This document shows, one piece after another, positions 47,906 to 57,059 of a DNA stretch of 64,000 nt. The stretch's first letter is position 1. The number at the start of each line of letters is the position of its first letter. Under the pieces are notes generated by a model. It saw only the letters and a program-made list of their open reading frames with translations, ran no database searches and was not told the origin of the DNA. Made by a program: the position numbers and the translations under genes. Source of the DNA: Lachnospiraceae bacterium (GTDB lineage Bacteria > Bacillota > Clostridia > Lachnospirales > Lachnospiraceae); the NCBI GenBank assembly GCA_017624855.1, contig JAGAMF010000005.1, forward strand, positions 186,001-250,000, written 5' to 3'.

Positions 47906-49570
47906 ATGTTAGAAAAGTATTTACCCAGGATTGAATTTGAATCCTATGAAGATTTTAAAAAGAATTATACCGTAAATATTCCGGAGAATTTCAACTTCGG
48001 TTTTGATATCGTTGACGGATGGGCAAAAGAAAAGCCTGAGAACAGAGCGCTTGTATGGTGCAACGACCATGATGAGGAGAGAGTTTTTACCTTTGAGGAT
48101 ATGAGCAAACTCTCCAACCGTGCAGCGAATTTCTTTGCTGCAAAGGGCGTAAAAAAAGGCTCTGTTGTTATGTTGATTTTGCGCAGACGCTGGGAATATT
48201 GGGTTTGTGCAACCGGCTTGATTAAGCTTGGCGCCATTGTTGTTCCCGGTACTTTACAGTTAACCAAAAAGGATATTGCATATCGTGCCAATGCGGCAAA
48301 TATCGAAATGTTTGTATGCTTAAACGATGCATATGTTGTAGAGCAGATGGAGCTTGCAAAAAAAGAAGCACCCTGCATTAAACACATTGCTTTGGTAGAT
48401 AATACAGAGCGTGAAGGCTGGATTAATTTTAACAAGGAATTAATGGAGCAGTTCGATGTGTTTGAGCGTCCCACAGGAGATGCGGCAAACAAAAATACGG
48501 ATATTATGCAGATTTATTTTACATCCGGTACAACCGGTATGCCTAAAATGGTTTGTCATAATTATTTGCATCCTTTGGGTCATATTGTTACTGCCAAATA
48601 CTGGCAGCGCGTACAGGAGAACAAGCTTCACATGAGCGTATCCGATTCCGGCTGGGCGAAGTTCGGCTGGGGTAAAATCTACGGCCAGTGGATTTGTGGA
48701 GCCACAATTTTCTGCTACGATATGGACAAGTTCATCCCGGCAAATTTGTTGGGTGTAATTGAAAAATATAAATTAACCACTTTCTGTGCACCTCCTACCA
48801 TGTATCGTTTTATGTTACAGGAGAAAGTGGAAGATTATGATTTATCTTCCGTAGAACAGTGGTGTACCGCGGGAGAGGCGTTGAATCCGGAAGTATTCGA
48901 CCGCTGGGAAGAATTAACCGGCAAGAAGATTGCATCAGGATTCGGACAGACGGAAGGTACTGTTTTAATTGCCTGCTTCGAGTGGTTTGAGGCAAAACCC
49001 GGTACCTTAGGAAAGCCTTCACCCATCTATGACTTACACCTTTTAAATGACAAAGGCGAAGACTGTGAGAACGGTGAAGAAGGTGAGATTGTAATCTGTG
49101 GTTTGGATACCAATCCTCCCGTAGGACTTTTTGTGGGATACTACAAGGACGAAAAGATGACCAAGGAAGCTCTCGGTAGCGGCTCTTACAACTTAAAAGA
49201 TGTTGTTTGGCGTGACAACATGGGCTATCACTGGTTTGTAGGTCGTCATGACGATGTTATCAAGTGCTCCGGTTATCGTATCGGACCTTTCGAAGTAGAA
49301 AGCGCACTGGTTGAACATCCTGCGGTTGTAGAGTGTGCCATTACGGCAGCTCCCGACCCCATCAGAGGTCAGGTGGTTAAGGCAACGGTTGTACTTGCCA
49401 AAGGCTATACACCTTCCGATGAGTTGATAAAAGAATTGCAGAACCATGTAAAAAAAGCCACAGCACCTTACAAATATCCCAGAATCGTAGAGTTCGTAGA
49501 TGAATTACCTAAGACTCTCGGCGGTAAAATTAAGCGCGCGCAGATTCGTAGCGAGGATGCTTCAAAGTAA
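47906..49570 (+). CDS. AMP-forming acyl-CoA synthetase
   Basis: Activates a carboxylic acid to acyl-CoA with ATP, releasing AMP and pyrophosphate. The 554 residues have the ANL layout: P-loop YFTSGTTGMPKM (about 209-220), GFGQTEGT (about 347-354), the hinge region and the C-terminal catalytic lysine in LGGKIKRAQIR (about 539-549). The N-terminal RRRWEYWVCATGLIKLGAI resembles medium-chain acyl-CoA (MACS-type) enzymes. Together with the preceding oxidoreductase it could convert a carboxylate via acyl-CoA to a 2-oxoacid or the reverse. The start follows ATGGAGAAAA. Confidence 0.9.
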   Translation: MLEKYLPRIEFESYEDFKKNYTVNIPENFNFGFDIVDGWAKEKPENRALVWCNDHDEERVFTFEDMSKLSNRAANFFAAKGVKKGSVVMLILRRRWEYWVCATGLIKLGAIVVPGTLQLTKKDIAYRANAANIEMFVCLNDAYVVEQMELAKKEAPCIKHIALVDNTEREGWINFNKELMEQFDVFERPTGDAANKNTDIMQIYFTSGTTGMPKMVCHNYLHPLGHIVTAKYWQRVQENKLHMSVSDSGWAKFGWGKIYGQWICGATIFCYDMDKFIPANLLGVIEKYKLTTFCAPPTMYRFMLQEKVEDYDLSSVEQWCTAGEALNPEVFDRWEELTGKKIASGFGQTEGTVLIACFEWFEAKPGTLGKPSPIYDLHLLNDKGEDCENGEEGEIVICGLDTNPPVGLFVGYYKDEKMTKEALGSGSYNLKDVVWRDNMGYHWFVGRHDDVIKCSGYRIGPFEVESALVEHPAVVECAITAAPDPIRGQVVKATVVLAKGYTPSDELIKELQNHVKKATAPYKYPRIVEFVDELPKTLGGKIKRAQIRSEDASK

Positions 49571-49584
49571 AAGCGGAGGACAGT

Positions 49585-50769
49585 ATGAGCAATCAGAAAC
49601 GTGAATTACAGAAAAAAAGACAGCAGAAAGCCATTAAAAAAGCGAAAGCAAAGAAAAGTCTGATTAGTATTCTAATCGGTGTTGCCGCACTTTTATTGGT
49701 TTCCGTGATCGGTTATATCATTTATTACAAAGTTGTACTTATGACCAACCCTATTGAGAATTACAGCGAAGGTCTTGCGGAAGACGGAACTATTGAAGGC
49801 ATTGTAGCGAAAGACTATGTAACTTTGGGACAGTATGAAGGCATAGAAATAAATTACAGCGAATATGCCCCTACTCAGGAAGATATCGATGCCCATATTG
49901 CGGGCCTGGTAGCAACTTATAAAGAGTATTCCACAGAGGCCGGTGTTAAGGTTGAATTGCATGACACCATTAACCTTGATTATGTGGGTAAAATCGATGG
50001 TGTTGCTTTTGAAGGCGGAAGTACTGCGGAAGGCGGTACACAAATTACCGTAGGTGAAGCAGGCTACATTGATGATTTTGAGGATCAGCTTGTAGGCAAA
50101 GAAATCGGTTCCAGCTTTGATATCGAGGTAACTTTTCCGGAAGATTACGGCAATGAAGAAGTTGCCGGCAAGGATGCGGTTTTCAGCATTACTTTAAACG
50201 GTATCTATACCGAGCGCGAATTTGATGATGCTTTTGTAAAAGATAATTTATCCGATGTGGCACTTACCGCAGATGCATATATTGAGTACTATAAAGAACA
50301 GCAGTACTTGATTGCACTTGAAAAATATGTGCCTACTTATTTGGAAGAAAATTGTGTAGTGCCCGTAACTCCCAAGGAATATGTGGAAGATATCATGGGT
50401 ATTACCAAATATGCCGATCAGCAGGAAATGGAATACATGAACGAATATTATGCTGCTTATTTTGGCGGAGATATGTATGAATCCCTGGCTGATTATATGG
50501 GCGTGGAAAGCGAAACGGAATATGAAGCCGAATTGCGCTTAAGAGCCGAAGAAGAAGTAGAGGCTAATCTTGTGATTCAGGCAATATATGAAGATGCCGG
50601 TCTTACCATTACTTCCGACCACATTGAAGCAGTATTAACTGATATGGGCGGCAGTATGGAGAATATAGCTCAGTTGGAAGCGGTTTACGGTAAAGGTTAT
50701 ATTAACCAGCAGGCAATGAAAGAAGCCGTTTATGAGTATGTTATGGAGAATGTAAAAGTTATAAAATAA
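49585..50769 (+). CDS. Membrane-anchored trigger-factor-like foldase
   Basis: A 394-residue protein with a basic N-terminus (KKRQQKAIKKAKAKK), one membrane helix (about 25-48) and an outer part of trigger-factor layout: FKBP-type prolyl isomerase (about 115-210, YVGKIDGVAFEGG, EDQLVGKEIGSSF, VTFPEDYG) and a helical C-terminal chaperone domain (about 215-394). Ordinary trigger factor is cytosolic and bound to ribosomes; the anchor implies a role in folding of exported proteins. It follows AGCGGAGGAC and lies 15 bases after the synthetase, perhaps on the same transcript. Confidence 0.82.
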   Translation: MSNQKRELQKKRQQKAIKKAKAKKSLISILIGVAALLLVSVIGYIIYYKVVLMTNPIENYSEGLAEDGTIEGIVAKDYVTLGQYEGIEINYSEYAPTQEDIDAHIAGLVATYKEYSTEAGVKVELHDTINLDYVGKIDGVAFEGGSTAEGGTQITVGEAGYIDDFEDQLVGKEIGSSFDIEVTFPEDYGNEEVAGKDAVFSITLNGIYTEREFDDAFVKDNLSDVALTADAYIEYYKEQQYLIALEKYVPTYLEENCVVPVTPKEYVEDIMGITKYADQQEMEYMNEYYAAYFGGDMYESLADYMGVESETEYEAELRLRAEEEVEANLVIQAIYEDAGLTITSDHIEAVLTDMGGSMENIAQLEAVYGKGYINQQAMKEAVYEYVMENVKVIK

Positions 50770-50834
50770 GTTTTCGGTTGGCATATCCCTGTCATAGGTT
50801 TCATACAATGTAAAAAAAGCATGGCAGGGAAGCT

Positions 50835-51089
50835 TTGAAAACATATATTGAAGAACGCGCAATTGAAGTCGCAAATTATATTATTGAACAAAATGCTACG
50901 GTGCGGCAGACTGCGAAGAAATTCGGCATCAGTAAAAGTACCGTACATAAAGATGTGACGGAGCGTCTGGAAGAGATCGACCCGTCTCTTGCCAAACGGG
51001 CAAGAATTGTTTTGGATGTAAATAAATCGGAGCGACATATCCGAGGCGGAATGGCAACTAGGGAGAAATATTTGCATCAACATACATAG
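50835..51089 (+). CDS. spoIIID: Sporulation transcription factor SpoIIID
   Basis: An 84-residue DNA-binding regulator of the mother cell during sporulation. The HTH reads TVRQTAKKFGISKSTVHKDVT (about 22-42) and the tail RARIVLDVNKSERHIRGGMATREKY is invariant in the family. The start is TTG at 50835 with AGGGA before it. It sits alone with its own terminator, as usual. Its presence, with sipL and SleB, shows the lineage is a spore former or retains the programme. Confidence 0.96.
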   Translation: MKTYIEERAIEVANYIIEQNATVRQTAKKFGISKSTVHKDVTERLEEIDPSLAKRARIVLDVNKSERHIRGGMATREKYLHQHT

Positions 51090-51099
51090 TAAAAAAGGA

Positions 51100-51136
51100 A
51101 AGTTCCCAAGGCGGTGTGCCGGGGGAACTTTTTTAT
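51100..51136 (+). terminator. Terminator of spoIIID
   Basis: AAGTTCCC (51100-51107) pairs with GGGAACTT (51123-51130), with partial GCGG/CCG pairing inside, then TTTT. Confidence 0.85.
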
Positions 51137-51190
51137 ATGAATATATAAAATAAAAATGCTTTGGAAAGTAATTCTTTTATAGCGCAAATC

Positions 51191-51219
51191 TTGACTAAGT
51201 GTGTCGATTGGAATAAAAT
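51191..51219 (+). promoter_or_regulatory. Promoter of hydrogenase-chemotaxis gene
   Basis: TTGACT (51191-51196), 17 bases, TAAAAT (51214-51219), about 39 bases before the start. Confidence 0.68.
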
Positions 51220-51257
51220 AGAAGTAATTATACTCATCTCGGGGGAGGGGGAAAATA

Positions 51258-53180
51258 ATGGGTGAATTAAACAGGGGGTTAGTTTACACAAATGAAGCTT
51301 GTGTAGGCTGTAATCGTTGTATTTCGGTATGTCCTGTTTTACAGGCAAATCATGCTGTTGTAGAAGGGGCAACCAATGTAGTTCGCGTTGACGGAGATTC
51401 TTGTGTACATTGCGGTGCATGTATTGATGTTTGTCAGCACAAAGCGAGAGCTTTTGAGGATGATACAGAGAGATTCTTTGCAGACTTAGGCAAAGGACAG
51501 AGAATTTCTTTATTGTTGGCTCCTGCTTTTATTGCAAATTATCCGGACAAGTACAGACAGATTCTTGGCTATTTGAAGAAAATCGGTGCTAACCATATTA
51601 TCAGCATCAGCTTTGGCGCTGATATTACCACATGGGCATATTTGAACTGGCTGACTACTCATCATTTGGTAGGCGGCATCTCACAGCCTTGTCCTGCGGT
51701 TGTAGACTATATCGAGCATTATGTGCCGGAATTGGTGTCTAAGCTTGTGCCAATCCACAGTCCTATGATGTGTGGAGCGATTTATGCAAAGAAGTATATG
51801 AATATTACCGATAAACTTGCGTTTATCAGTCCCTGTATTGCAAAGAAGTCTGAGATTACCAGACCGCAGAATGCAGGTTACATAGAGTACAATGTTACCT
51901 TCGAACATTTGATGAAGAAGTTGGAAGGTATGGATTTAAGTGCATATGACAGTTTTGATGAGATCGAGTACGGTTTGGGTAGTGTATATCCTCAGCCCGG
52001 CGGTCTTCGTGAAAATGTTGAGCATTTCCTTGGACAGGATGTTATGGTTCGCCAGATTGAAGGCGAGAAGCATGTATATCATTTCTTACAGGTATACGCA
52101 GACCGTGTAAAAGACGGAAAGAAGCTTCCTTTTATGGTGGATGCATTGAACTGTGGCGGCGGTTGTATCTACGGTACGGCAACCAACCCTGAAAATGAAA
52201 TGAATGATGATATTTTATTCGAAATTCATAATCAGAGAACAAAGTCAAACAGCCATAATAAAAAGAGCGCATGGAGCAAGGAAATCTCTCCTGAAGCAAG
52301 ATTAAAACTTCTCAATGAGCAGTTTAAGAAGTTAAATCTGGACGATTTCGTCTGCACATATGAAGTAAAAGATAATCGTATGGAAGAAGTTCCCGACGAA
52401 GTTCTTGAAAATGTATTCATGAAGATGAATAAAGTTGAGCCTGCTCAGAGAAACATTAACTGTGGTGCATGCGGATATAAGAATTGTAAAACCATGGCAA
52501 CTGCCATTGCTTGCGGAATTAATGTAGTGGATAACTGTATTCACTATGTGAAGGATGAGTTGGGCGAAACTATGAGATTCGTTGAGCAGAAAGCACAGGA
52601 TGCAGAAGCTGATAGATTGCAGAAGGAAGCAATCTATCAGGAAGTGGCAGCAGAGCTTTCACGTATCACAGAAGCTATGGCTGAATTGTCAGAAGGTAAT
52701 CAGGCGACAGCTGCGGATGCCACCAATATGGCACAGATGATGTCTGCTGTGGCAGAATTCGGCGATAAGATGAAGGAATCCACAGAGAATGTTACCAAGT
52801 CTGTTAAAGGTTACGATGAAATCAATGAAGAGATTATTAAGATTTCAAGTAAGACCAATATGCTTGCTTTAAATGCAGGTATTGAAGCGGCAAGGGCCGG
52901 TGAAGCAGGTAAAGGTTTTGCTGTTATCGCAGAGCGCGTAAGAGAGCTTGCAGAGTTAACCAAGACTACCGTAGAAGACGGTCAGAAGCAGAGTAAAGAT
53001 GTTGTTCCCGCTATGGAGAATTTGGCGTCTGAAACAGAAGCATTCTTAGAGAATATCGGTCAGGTGAATGAGTCTATTGTTACTCTGGCAGCCAACAGCG
53101 AAGAAATTGCAGCAAAGACTGCGGAAATTGAATCTTTGATTGAAAAAATCACAGAACAGATGCAGCAGATGGTAAATTAG
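51258..53180 (+). CDS. [FeFe]-hydrogenase-like sensor fused to MCP domain
   Basis: A 640-residue soluble protein. Two [4Fe-4S] ferredoxin motifs come first (C15-C18-C21-C25; C49-C52-C55-C59). The hydrogenase large-subunit domain (about 80-320) retains all four H-cluster cysteines: C145 in QPCP, C193 in SPCIAKK, C299 and C303 in NCGGGC. However the Cys before C145 that relays protons in catalytic enzymes is Pro. A third Fe-S domain (C402-C405-C410-C419-C427) is followed by an MCP signalling domain (about 460-640) with the hairpin [18 protein letters not shown]. No membrane segment is present. Group C/D sensory hydrogenases have such features; I infer H2 or redox input to chemotaxis or a related kinase. 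Confidence 0.88.
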   Translation: MGELNRGLVYTNEACVGCNRCISVCPVLQANHAVVEGATNVVRVDGDSCVHCGACIDVCQHKARAFEDDTERFFADLGKGQRISLLLAPAFIANYPDKYRQILGYLKKIGANHIISISFGADITTWAYLNWLTTHHLVGGISQPCPAVVDYIEHYVPELVSKLVPIHSPMMCGAIYAKKYMNITDKLAFISPCIAKKSEITRPQNAGYIEYNVTFEHLMKKLEGMDLSAYDSFDEIEYGLGSVYPQPGGLRENVEHFLGQDVMVRQIEGEKHVYHFLQVYADRVKDGKKLPFMVDALNCGGGCIYGTATNPENEMNDDILFEIHNQRTKSNSHNKKSAWSKEISPEARLKLLNEQFKKLNLDDFVCTYEVKDNRMEEVPDEVLENVFMKMNKVEPAQRNINCGACGYKNCKTMATAIACGINVVDNCIHYVKDELGETMRFVEQKAQDAEADRLQKEAIYQEVAAELSRITEAMAELSEGNQATAADATNMAQMMSAVAEFGDKMKESTENVTKSVKGYDEINEEIIKISSKTNMLALNAGIEAARAGEAGKGFAVIAERVRELAELTKTTVEDGQKQSKDVVPAMENLASETEAFLENIGQVNESIVTLAANSEEIAAKTAEIESLIEKITEQMQQMVN

Positions 53181-53266
53181 TGAATATAAGTAATGTCTGA
53201 TTGCGTTTTATAAAAAGGCAGATATGAGGAATACTATTATCAGCCGATGATACAAGGAGACGAAAC

Positions 53267-54313
53267 ATGACTTTAGAAGAAAAAAGCCAACATGACAAAG
53301 AAATCAGCGATAAGTATTTATTGCGTGATGAGGAAATTACCGAAGAAGAATACGGTACCCTCAGTATTCAGGACATGTGTGTTTTGATTAATAATGCAAA
53401 ATGGTTGATTCAGTCCGGTAACGGTATGGATTCCATGGATAAAGTGGATAATATGAAGGACAGAATTCGAAGCATGCATTTTAAATTGGTTGATAAAATT
53501 CGTCAGGCAGAGGTTCTTTATACTGTGGTAGATAATGCCACAGGATACCCTTTTATTACGGAGATTAATGACTCTATCTGGATTTTTTCCGAAAAAGAAT
53601 ATGCAGATAACTGTGTAGAGCATTATAAGGAAGAACGCAGAAGTTTCCACACCATTGAGCTTAAGAAGGAAGGTTTTATTACCTTCTTGGGAAGAGCTTT
53701 TTATACTAACGGTATCGGCGGTATTTTCGTAGATAACGGTCAGACAGGATACTATATTGAAGCATGTGATTTAGTATTACCTCCCAATTGGGAAGGTTTT
53801 CCGGAGAATAGAATTCCCGTGGTAAATCCCGAATTTATGCGTGCGCATTTGAAACTTGCTCAGGAATTGGGTTGGAAGGTTGAATATGCAGAGCGGCGTA
53901 AGGTTGTGGAAAAACTTGAGAATGACTTGGTTCGTGCGTCGAAAACAGTGCGTTTTTTGGTACCCACCAAAGGTGCTCCCGAGTCCAAGAATGCAGCGGA
54001 TATTCGAATCGGCGCAGGTTCTGACACAGAGATTCCTATGTTAGTAGGATCCAATGGTACTAAAGGCCTTCCGGTATTTACAGACTGGGATCAGTTCCAT
54101 CTTTTATATTCCGATAAGGAGTACCATGCATGGGTTATGGACTTTAAATCAGTAACAGATGTGATTCGTAACGAAGGCGGATACGACAGTGTTGTTGTCA
54201 ATGTTAAGAGTCGTCCTCTGGATATTAACATGAACACCCTCAAGCGGATGGAAGGTCTTGCCAAGAAATTGGAAGAGCGCGCAATGTGGGCCAATGCAGA
54301 GGATGAAGAATAG
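53267..54313 (+). CDS. SseB-domain protein of unknown function
   Basis: A 348-residue cytosolic protein. The C-terminal 110 residues match the SseB N-terminal domain (VRFLVPTKGAP, PMLVGSNGTKGLPVFTDWDQF), and the middle (about 80-170, with FITEINDSIWIFSEKEYADNCVEHY) seems an older copy of the same fold. The first 75 residues are acidic and helical. SseB proteins in enterobacteria affect serine sensitivity and secretion; clostridial ones are unknown. The start follows CAAGGAGAC. A terminator follows at 54334-54375. Confidence 0.75.
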   Translation: MTLEEKSQHDKEISDKYLLRDEEITEEEYGTLSIQDMCVLINNAKWLIQSGNGMDSMDKVDNMKDRIRSMHFKLVDKIRQAEVLYTVVDNATGYPFITEINDSIWIFSEKEYADNCVEHYKEERRSFHTIELKKEGFITFLGRAFYTNGIGGIFVDNGQTGYYIEACDLVLPPNWEGFPENRIPVVNPEFMRAHLKLAQELGWKVEYAERRKVVEKLENDLVRASKTVRFLVPTKGAPESKNAADIRIGAGSDTEIPMLVGSNGTKGLPVFTDWDQFHLLYSDKEYHAWVMDFKSVTDVIRNEGGYDSVVVNVKSRPLDINMNTLKRMEGLAKKLEERAMWANAEDEE

Positions 54314-54333
54314 GTAAAATAGTAAAAAGATAT

Positions 54334-54382
54334 GCACCCCCAAATATTGGATGTGAATCCGGTATTTGGAGGTGCTTTTTTA
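54334..54382 (+). terminator. Terminator of SseB-like gene
   Basis: GCACCCCCAAATA-TTGGAT faces ATCC-GG-TATTTGGAGGTGC, an 18-pair imperfect stem ending at 54375, then TTTTTTA. Confidence 0.88.
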
Positions 54383-54431
54383 TGGCTTTATATTTATAAA
54401 AAATGAAGCGGCATTGTGCGCAATTCAGAAT

Positions 54432-55190
54432 TTACATATTTGAGCCGTCCCCCATATCGGAATGGCCATAATAGAGCTTGCGGTATTCTCCGGGACTCAT
54501 TTTATGATGCTCCCGAAAGATTTTAGCCAAATAGCTGTAAGACGAGAAATTCAAGAATTCACTTATTTCCGTAAGGGTATAATCGGAGTGTTTCAGCATA
54601 TTCTCCGTGGCTTCCATTTTTCTTGACATAATATAGTCCGATATGGTGACGCCGGTTTCTTTGCGAAACAGGGTGGAGAGGTAAGAACGGTTTAGGCCGG
54701 TAACCTCGGCAAGTACTTCGCCGTTTATACTTTCATGCAGATGATAATAAATATAATCCATACACTGAATAATCGGTTTGGAAAATACACTTTTACGGCG
54801 ATGAGCGGCTACCTGTTTAACATAGTAAGTAAGCATTTCTTTGTGCAGAGAATTAATGTCGGAAACATTTTCCGCAACATCGGCTCGCTGGATAAAAAGG
54901 TCGCTGGCAATGTAGGCAGTCTCCGCATCCATTCCCCCTTCAATGGCATAGCGGGTGGCTAAGGTTGTGGATGCCACAAAAAGATACTGTTTATTCCGCA
55001 AAGGAGCATCCGACAAATGGCCTACCGTGTCGGAGAGAAAAATGCGCACGCCTTCCGTAACCGCCTTCATATCGCCTTGTTTAATATATTCGTAAGCAAG
55101 GGTTTCCTCGTTATAGCTGTGATGCTTTACATTGCTTTCTCTCTGAATAAATTGCAAATGTGTTATTTTCTTTTCCAATGACTCCGACAT
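54432..55190 (-). CDS. AraC family transcriptional regulator
   Basis: A 252-residue regulator with the two HTH motifs of AraC/XylS at the end (about 150-245): LAEVTGLNRSYLSTLFRKETG and ISEFLNFSSYSYLAKIFREHH. The N-terminal part is not a cupin and its ligand is unknown. The start at 55190 follows AGAGGAG; an earlier ATG is not well placed. It is divergent from the MATE gene, whose upstream region carries a 13-base direct repeat. Confidence 0.9.
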   Translation of the reverse strand: MSESLEKKITHLQFIQRESNVKHHSYNEETLAYEYIKQGDMKAVTEGVRIFLSDTVGHLSDAPLRNKQYLFVASTTLATRYAIEGGMDAETAYIASDLFIQRADVAENVSDINSLHKEMLTYYVKQVAAHRRKSVFSKPIIQCMDYIYYHLHESINGEVLAEVTGLNRSYLSTLFRKETGVTISDYIMSRKMEATENMLKHSDYTLTEISEFLNFSSYSYLAKIFREHHKMSPGEYRKLYYGHSDMGDGSNM

Positions 55191-55310
55191 AGGCGCTCCT
55201 CTTTTCATTAAATCAATGACAGAAATATTAAAATTCGTCATTTCGCAAAGAAACGATATATTTAAAAATTCACTTTACTCTATATACATTATCACCAATT
55301 TTAAAAACAC

Positions 55311-55343
55311 ACAACAAAATTATCCTAAAAACAACAAAATTAT
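55311..55343. promoter_or_regulatory. Direct repeat, candidate AraC-type site
   Basis: ACAACAAAATTAT occurs at 55311-55323 and again at 55331-55343, 20 bases apart, two DNA turns, ending at the -35 of the MATE promoter. AraC proteins bind such directly repeated half-sites next to the promoter they activate. Confidence 0.55.
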
Positions 55344-55372
55344 TGTAAATAAGTAAAAAGCGCTGATATAAT
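55343..55372 (+). promoter_or_regulatory. Promoter of MATE gene
   Basis: TTGTAA (55343-55348), 18 bases, TATAAT (55367-55372), abutting the direct repeat. Confidence 0.68.
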
Positions 55373-55428
55373 CCCAATGAAAAACAAAGTGTAATGCAGT
55401 GAAAACATTGCAGGAAAGGAGAATGCCA

Positions 55429-56832
55429 TTGAAGACGGCTAAGATGAATTTAAAAAAGAATACCGGCAACATGACCGACGGCGCTATTATGAGCTGTTTA
55501 TTGGCTTTTGCATTCCCTATCCTGATCGGAAATATATTTCAGCAGTTATACAATGTGGTGGATACCGCAGTAATCGGTAATGTGCTGGGTGACAATGCTT
55601 TGGCGGCCATTGGCGCAGTTTCGCCCATATATAATCTGGTAATCGGTTTTGCCAACGGCATTACCAACGGTTTTGCGGTAGTAATTGCAAGAGCATTCGG
55701 TGCGGATAAAGAGGATGAAATTCGTAAATCCGTTGCCATGAGTTTTGTGTTAACGGCTATCATTTCAGTAGTTTTTACCATCGGAAGCCTTTTGATGCTG
55801 CGTCCTTTGCTTAATTTCTTGGAGACACCCATTACCATTATCGATGATACTTATCGTTACTTGCTGATTATAATCGGTTTCTCCGTGGCGACCATGTTTT
55901 ACAATATGTATGCCGGCATGCTTCGGGCTATCGGAAACAGCAAGGCACCGTTATATTTCCTGATTGTGGCAATGATTATTAATGTGATTTTAGACATTAT
56001 CCTTGTAAAATACACTCCCTTAGGCGTGGCAGGTGCGGCTTATGCTACGGTAGTAGCCCAGATTGTATCGGTTATTTTATGTGTGGTTTATATTTACAAA
56101 AAATGTCCTATGTTCATTTTCCGCCCCAAAGATGTGGTAAAAGACTGGGAACTGATAAAAGAGTTGCTTTCCACAGGTATTTCCATGGGCCTTATGATTG
56201 TAGTGGTTTCTATCGGTTCGGTGGCGTTGCAGCGAGGCGTGAATTCTTTGGGCGAGCAGACCATAGCAGCTCATACCGCAGCAAGAAAGATTGACGATAT
56301 TTTTATGTTGCCTTTAAGCAGCATTACCATGGCGGCATCTACTTTTACCGGGCAGAATTACGGAGCAGGCAAGATGGACCGTGTTAAAAAAGGCATTATC
56401 TGTGCGACGCTTATTGATTTTGTATGGAGTACTTTTGCGTTGATCTGCTCGATATTCGGCAGCGAGCTTATGGTGCAGCTGTTAAGCGGTACCGAAGATC
56501 CGGTGGTGTTGCATTCGGCAACAACCTACATTCGGGTAAATCTGCCTTTCTTCTATGTGCTAAGCGTTTTGGTAGTATTCCGAAGCTGTTTGCAGAGTGT
56601 AGGCAGGAAGTTGATTCCGGTAATCGGAAGTATTGTGGAATTGATTTGTAAGTTTGTAGCCGTAATCGTAATTGTGCCTTTATGCGGTTATATGGGCATT
56701 TGTTTCTTAGAGCCGGTAATATGGATACTCAGCGCTATCCTGGTGTGCGTAGAGTATGCCCGATTTGCCGGAGCCAATCGCCAAAAACACTGTGCGGAGG
56801 AGGTATCCCTTACCAAGCCCCGCGCGGTTTAA
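55429..56832 (+). CDS. MATE family efflux transporter
   Basis: A 467-residue inner-membrane antiporter with twelve hydrophobic segments, exporting cationic drugs or metabolites by sodium or proton exchange. The N-terminal lobe begins PILIGNIFQQLYNVVDTAVIG, and the second lobe repeats the pattern with MAASTFTGQNYGAGKMDRV. The TTG at 55429 lies seven bases after AAGGAG, whereas the ATG at 55423 touches that site, so I prefer TTG. The divergent AraC regulator probably controls it. Confidence 0.92.
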   Translation: MKTAKMNLKKNTGNMTDGAIMSCLLAFAFPILIGNIFQQLYNVVDTAVIGNVLGDNALAAIGAVSPIYNLVIGFANGITNGFAVVIARAFGADKEDEIRKSVAMSFVLTAIISVVFTIGSLLMLRPLLNFLETPITIIDDTYRYLLIIIGFSVATMFYNMYAGMLRAIGNSKAPLYFLIVAMIINVILDIILVKYTPLGVAGAAYATVVAQIVSVILCVVYIYKKCPMFIFRPKDVVKDWELIKELLSTGISMGLMIVVVSIGSVALQRGVNSLGEQTIAAHTAARKIDDIFMLPLSSITMAASTFTGQNYGAGKMDRVKKGIICATLIDFVWSTFALICSIFGSELMVQLLSGTEDPVVLHSATTYIRVNLPFFYVLSVLVVFRSCLQSVGRKLIPVIGSIVELICKFVAVIVIVPLCGYMGICFLEPVIWILSAILVCVEYARFAGANRQKHCAEEVSLTKPRAV

Positions 56833-56858
56833 TACTCATAAATAGATATCCCCATTTA

Positions 56859-56900
56859 AAGAAGTCCCGGTTGTGAATGCAATCGGGGCTTCTTTTTTAT
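56859..56900 (+). terminator. Terminator of MATE gene
   Basis: AAGAAGTCCCGGTTG (56859-56873) with CAATCGGGGCTTCTT (56880-56894), then TTTTTT. Confidence 0.9.
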
Positions 56901-56950
56901 TTTAAAACAGGTCTTTTTTTAATTGTTGAAAATAAAATTAAAAAATACTA

Positions 56951-56979
56951 TTGACATTCATAAAAAACAATAATATATT
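56951..56979 (+). promoter_or_regulatory. Strong promoter of SPFH-RHH operon
   Basis: Perfect -35 TTGACA (56951-56956), 17 bases, TATATT (56974-56979). The most consensus-like promoter in the window. Confidence 0.8.
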
Positions 56980-56981
56980 GG

Positions 56982-57000
56982 TGATATCAAAATGATATCA
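56982..57000. promoter_or_regulatory. Tandem 8-bp palindromes, likely operator
   Basis: TGATATCA occurs at 56982-56989 and 56993-57000, each a perfect palindrome, with centres 11 bp (one DNA turn) apart and overlapping the predicted transcription start. This is the layout bound by ribbon-helix-helix repressors such as MetJ, and the operon encodes one. Confidence 0.65.
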
Positions 57001-57059
57001 AATAGAAATCGTTTTGGAGATGAGTTGTGTAAAAGACAATATAACGGAGGAAAAATTTT

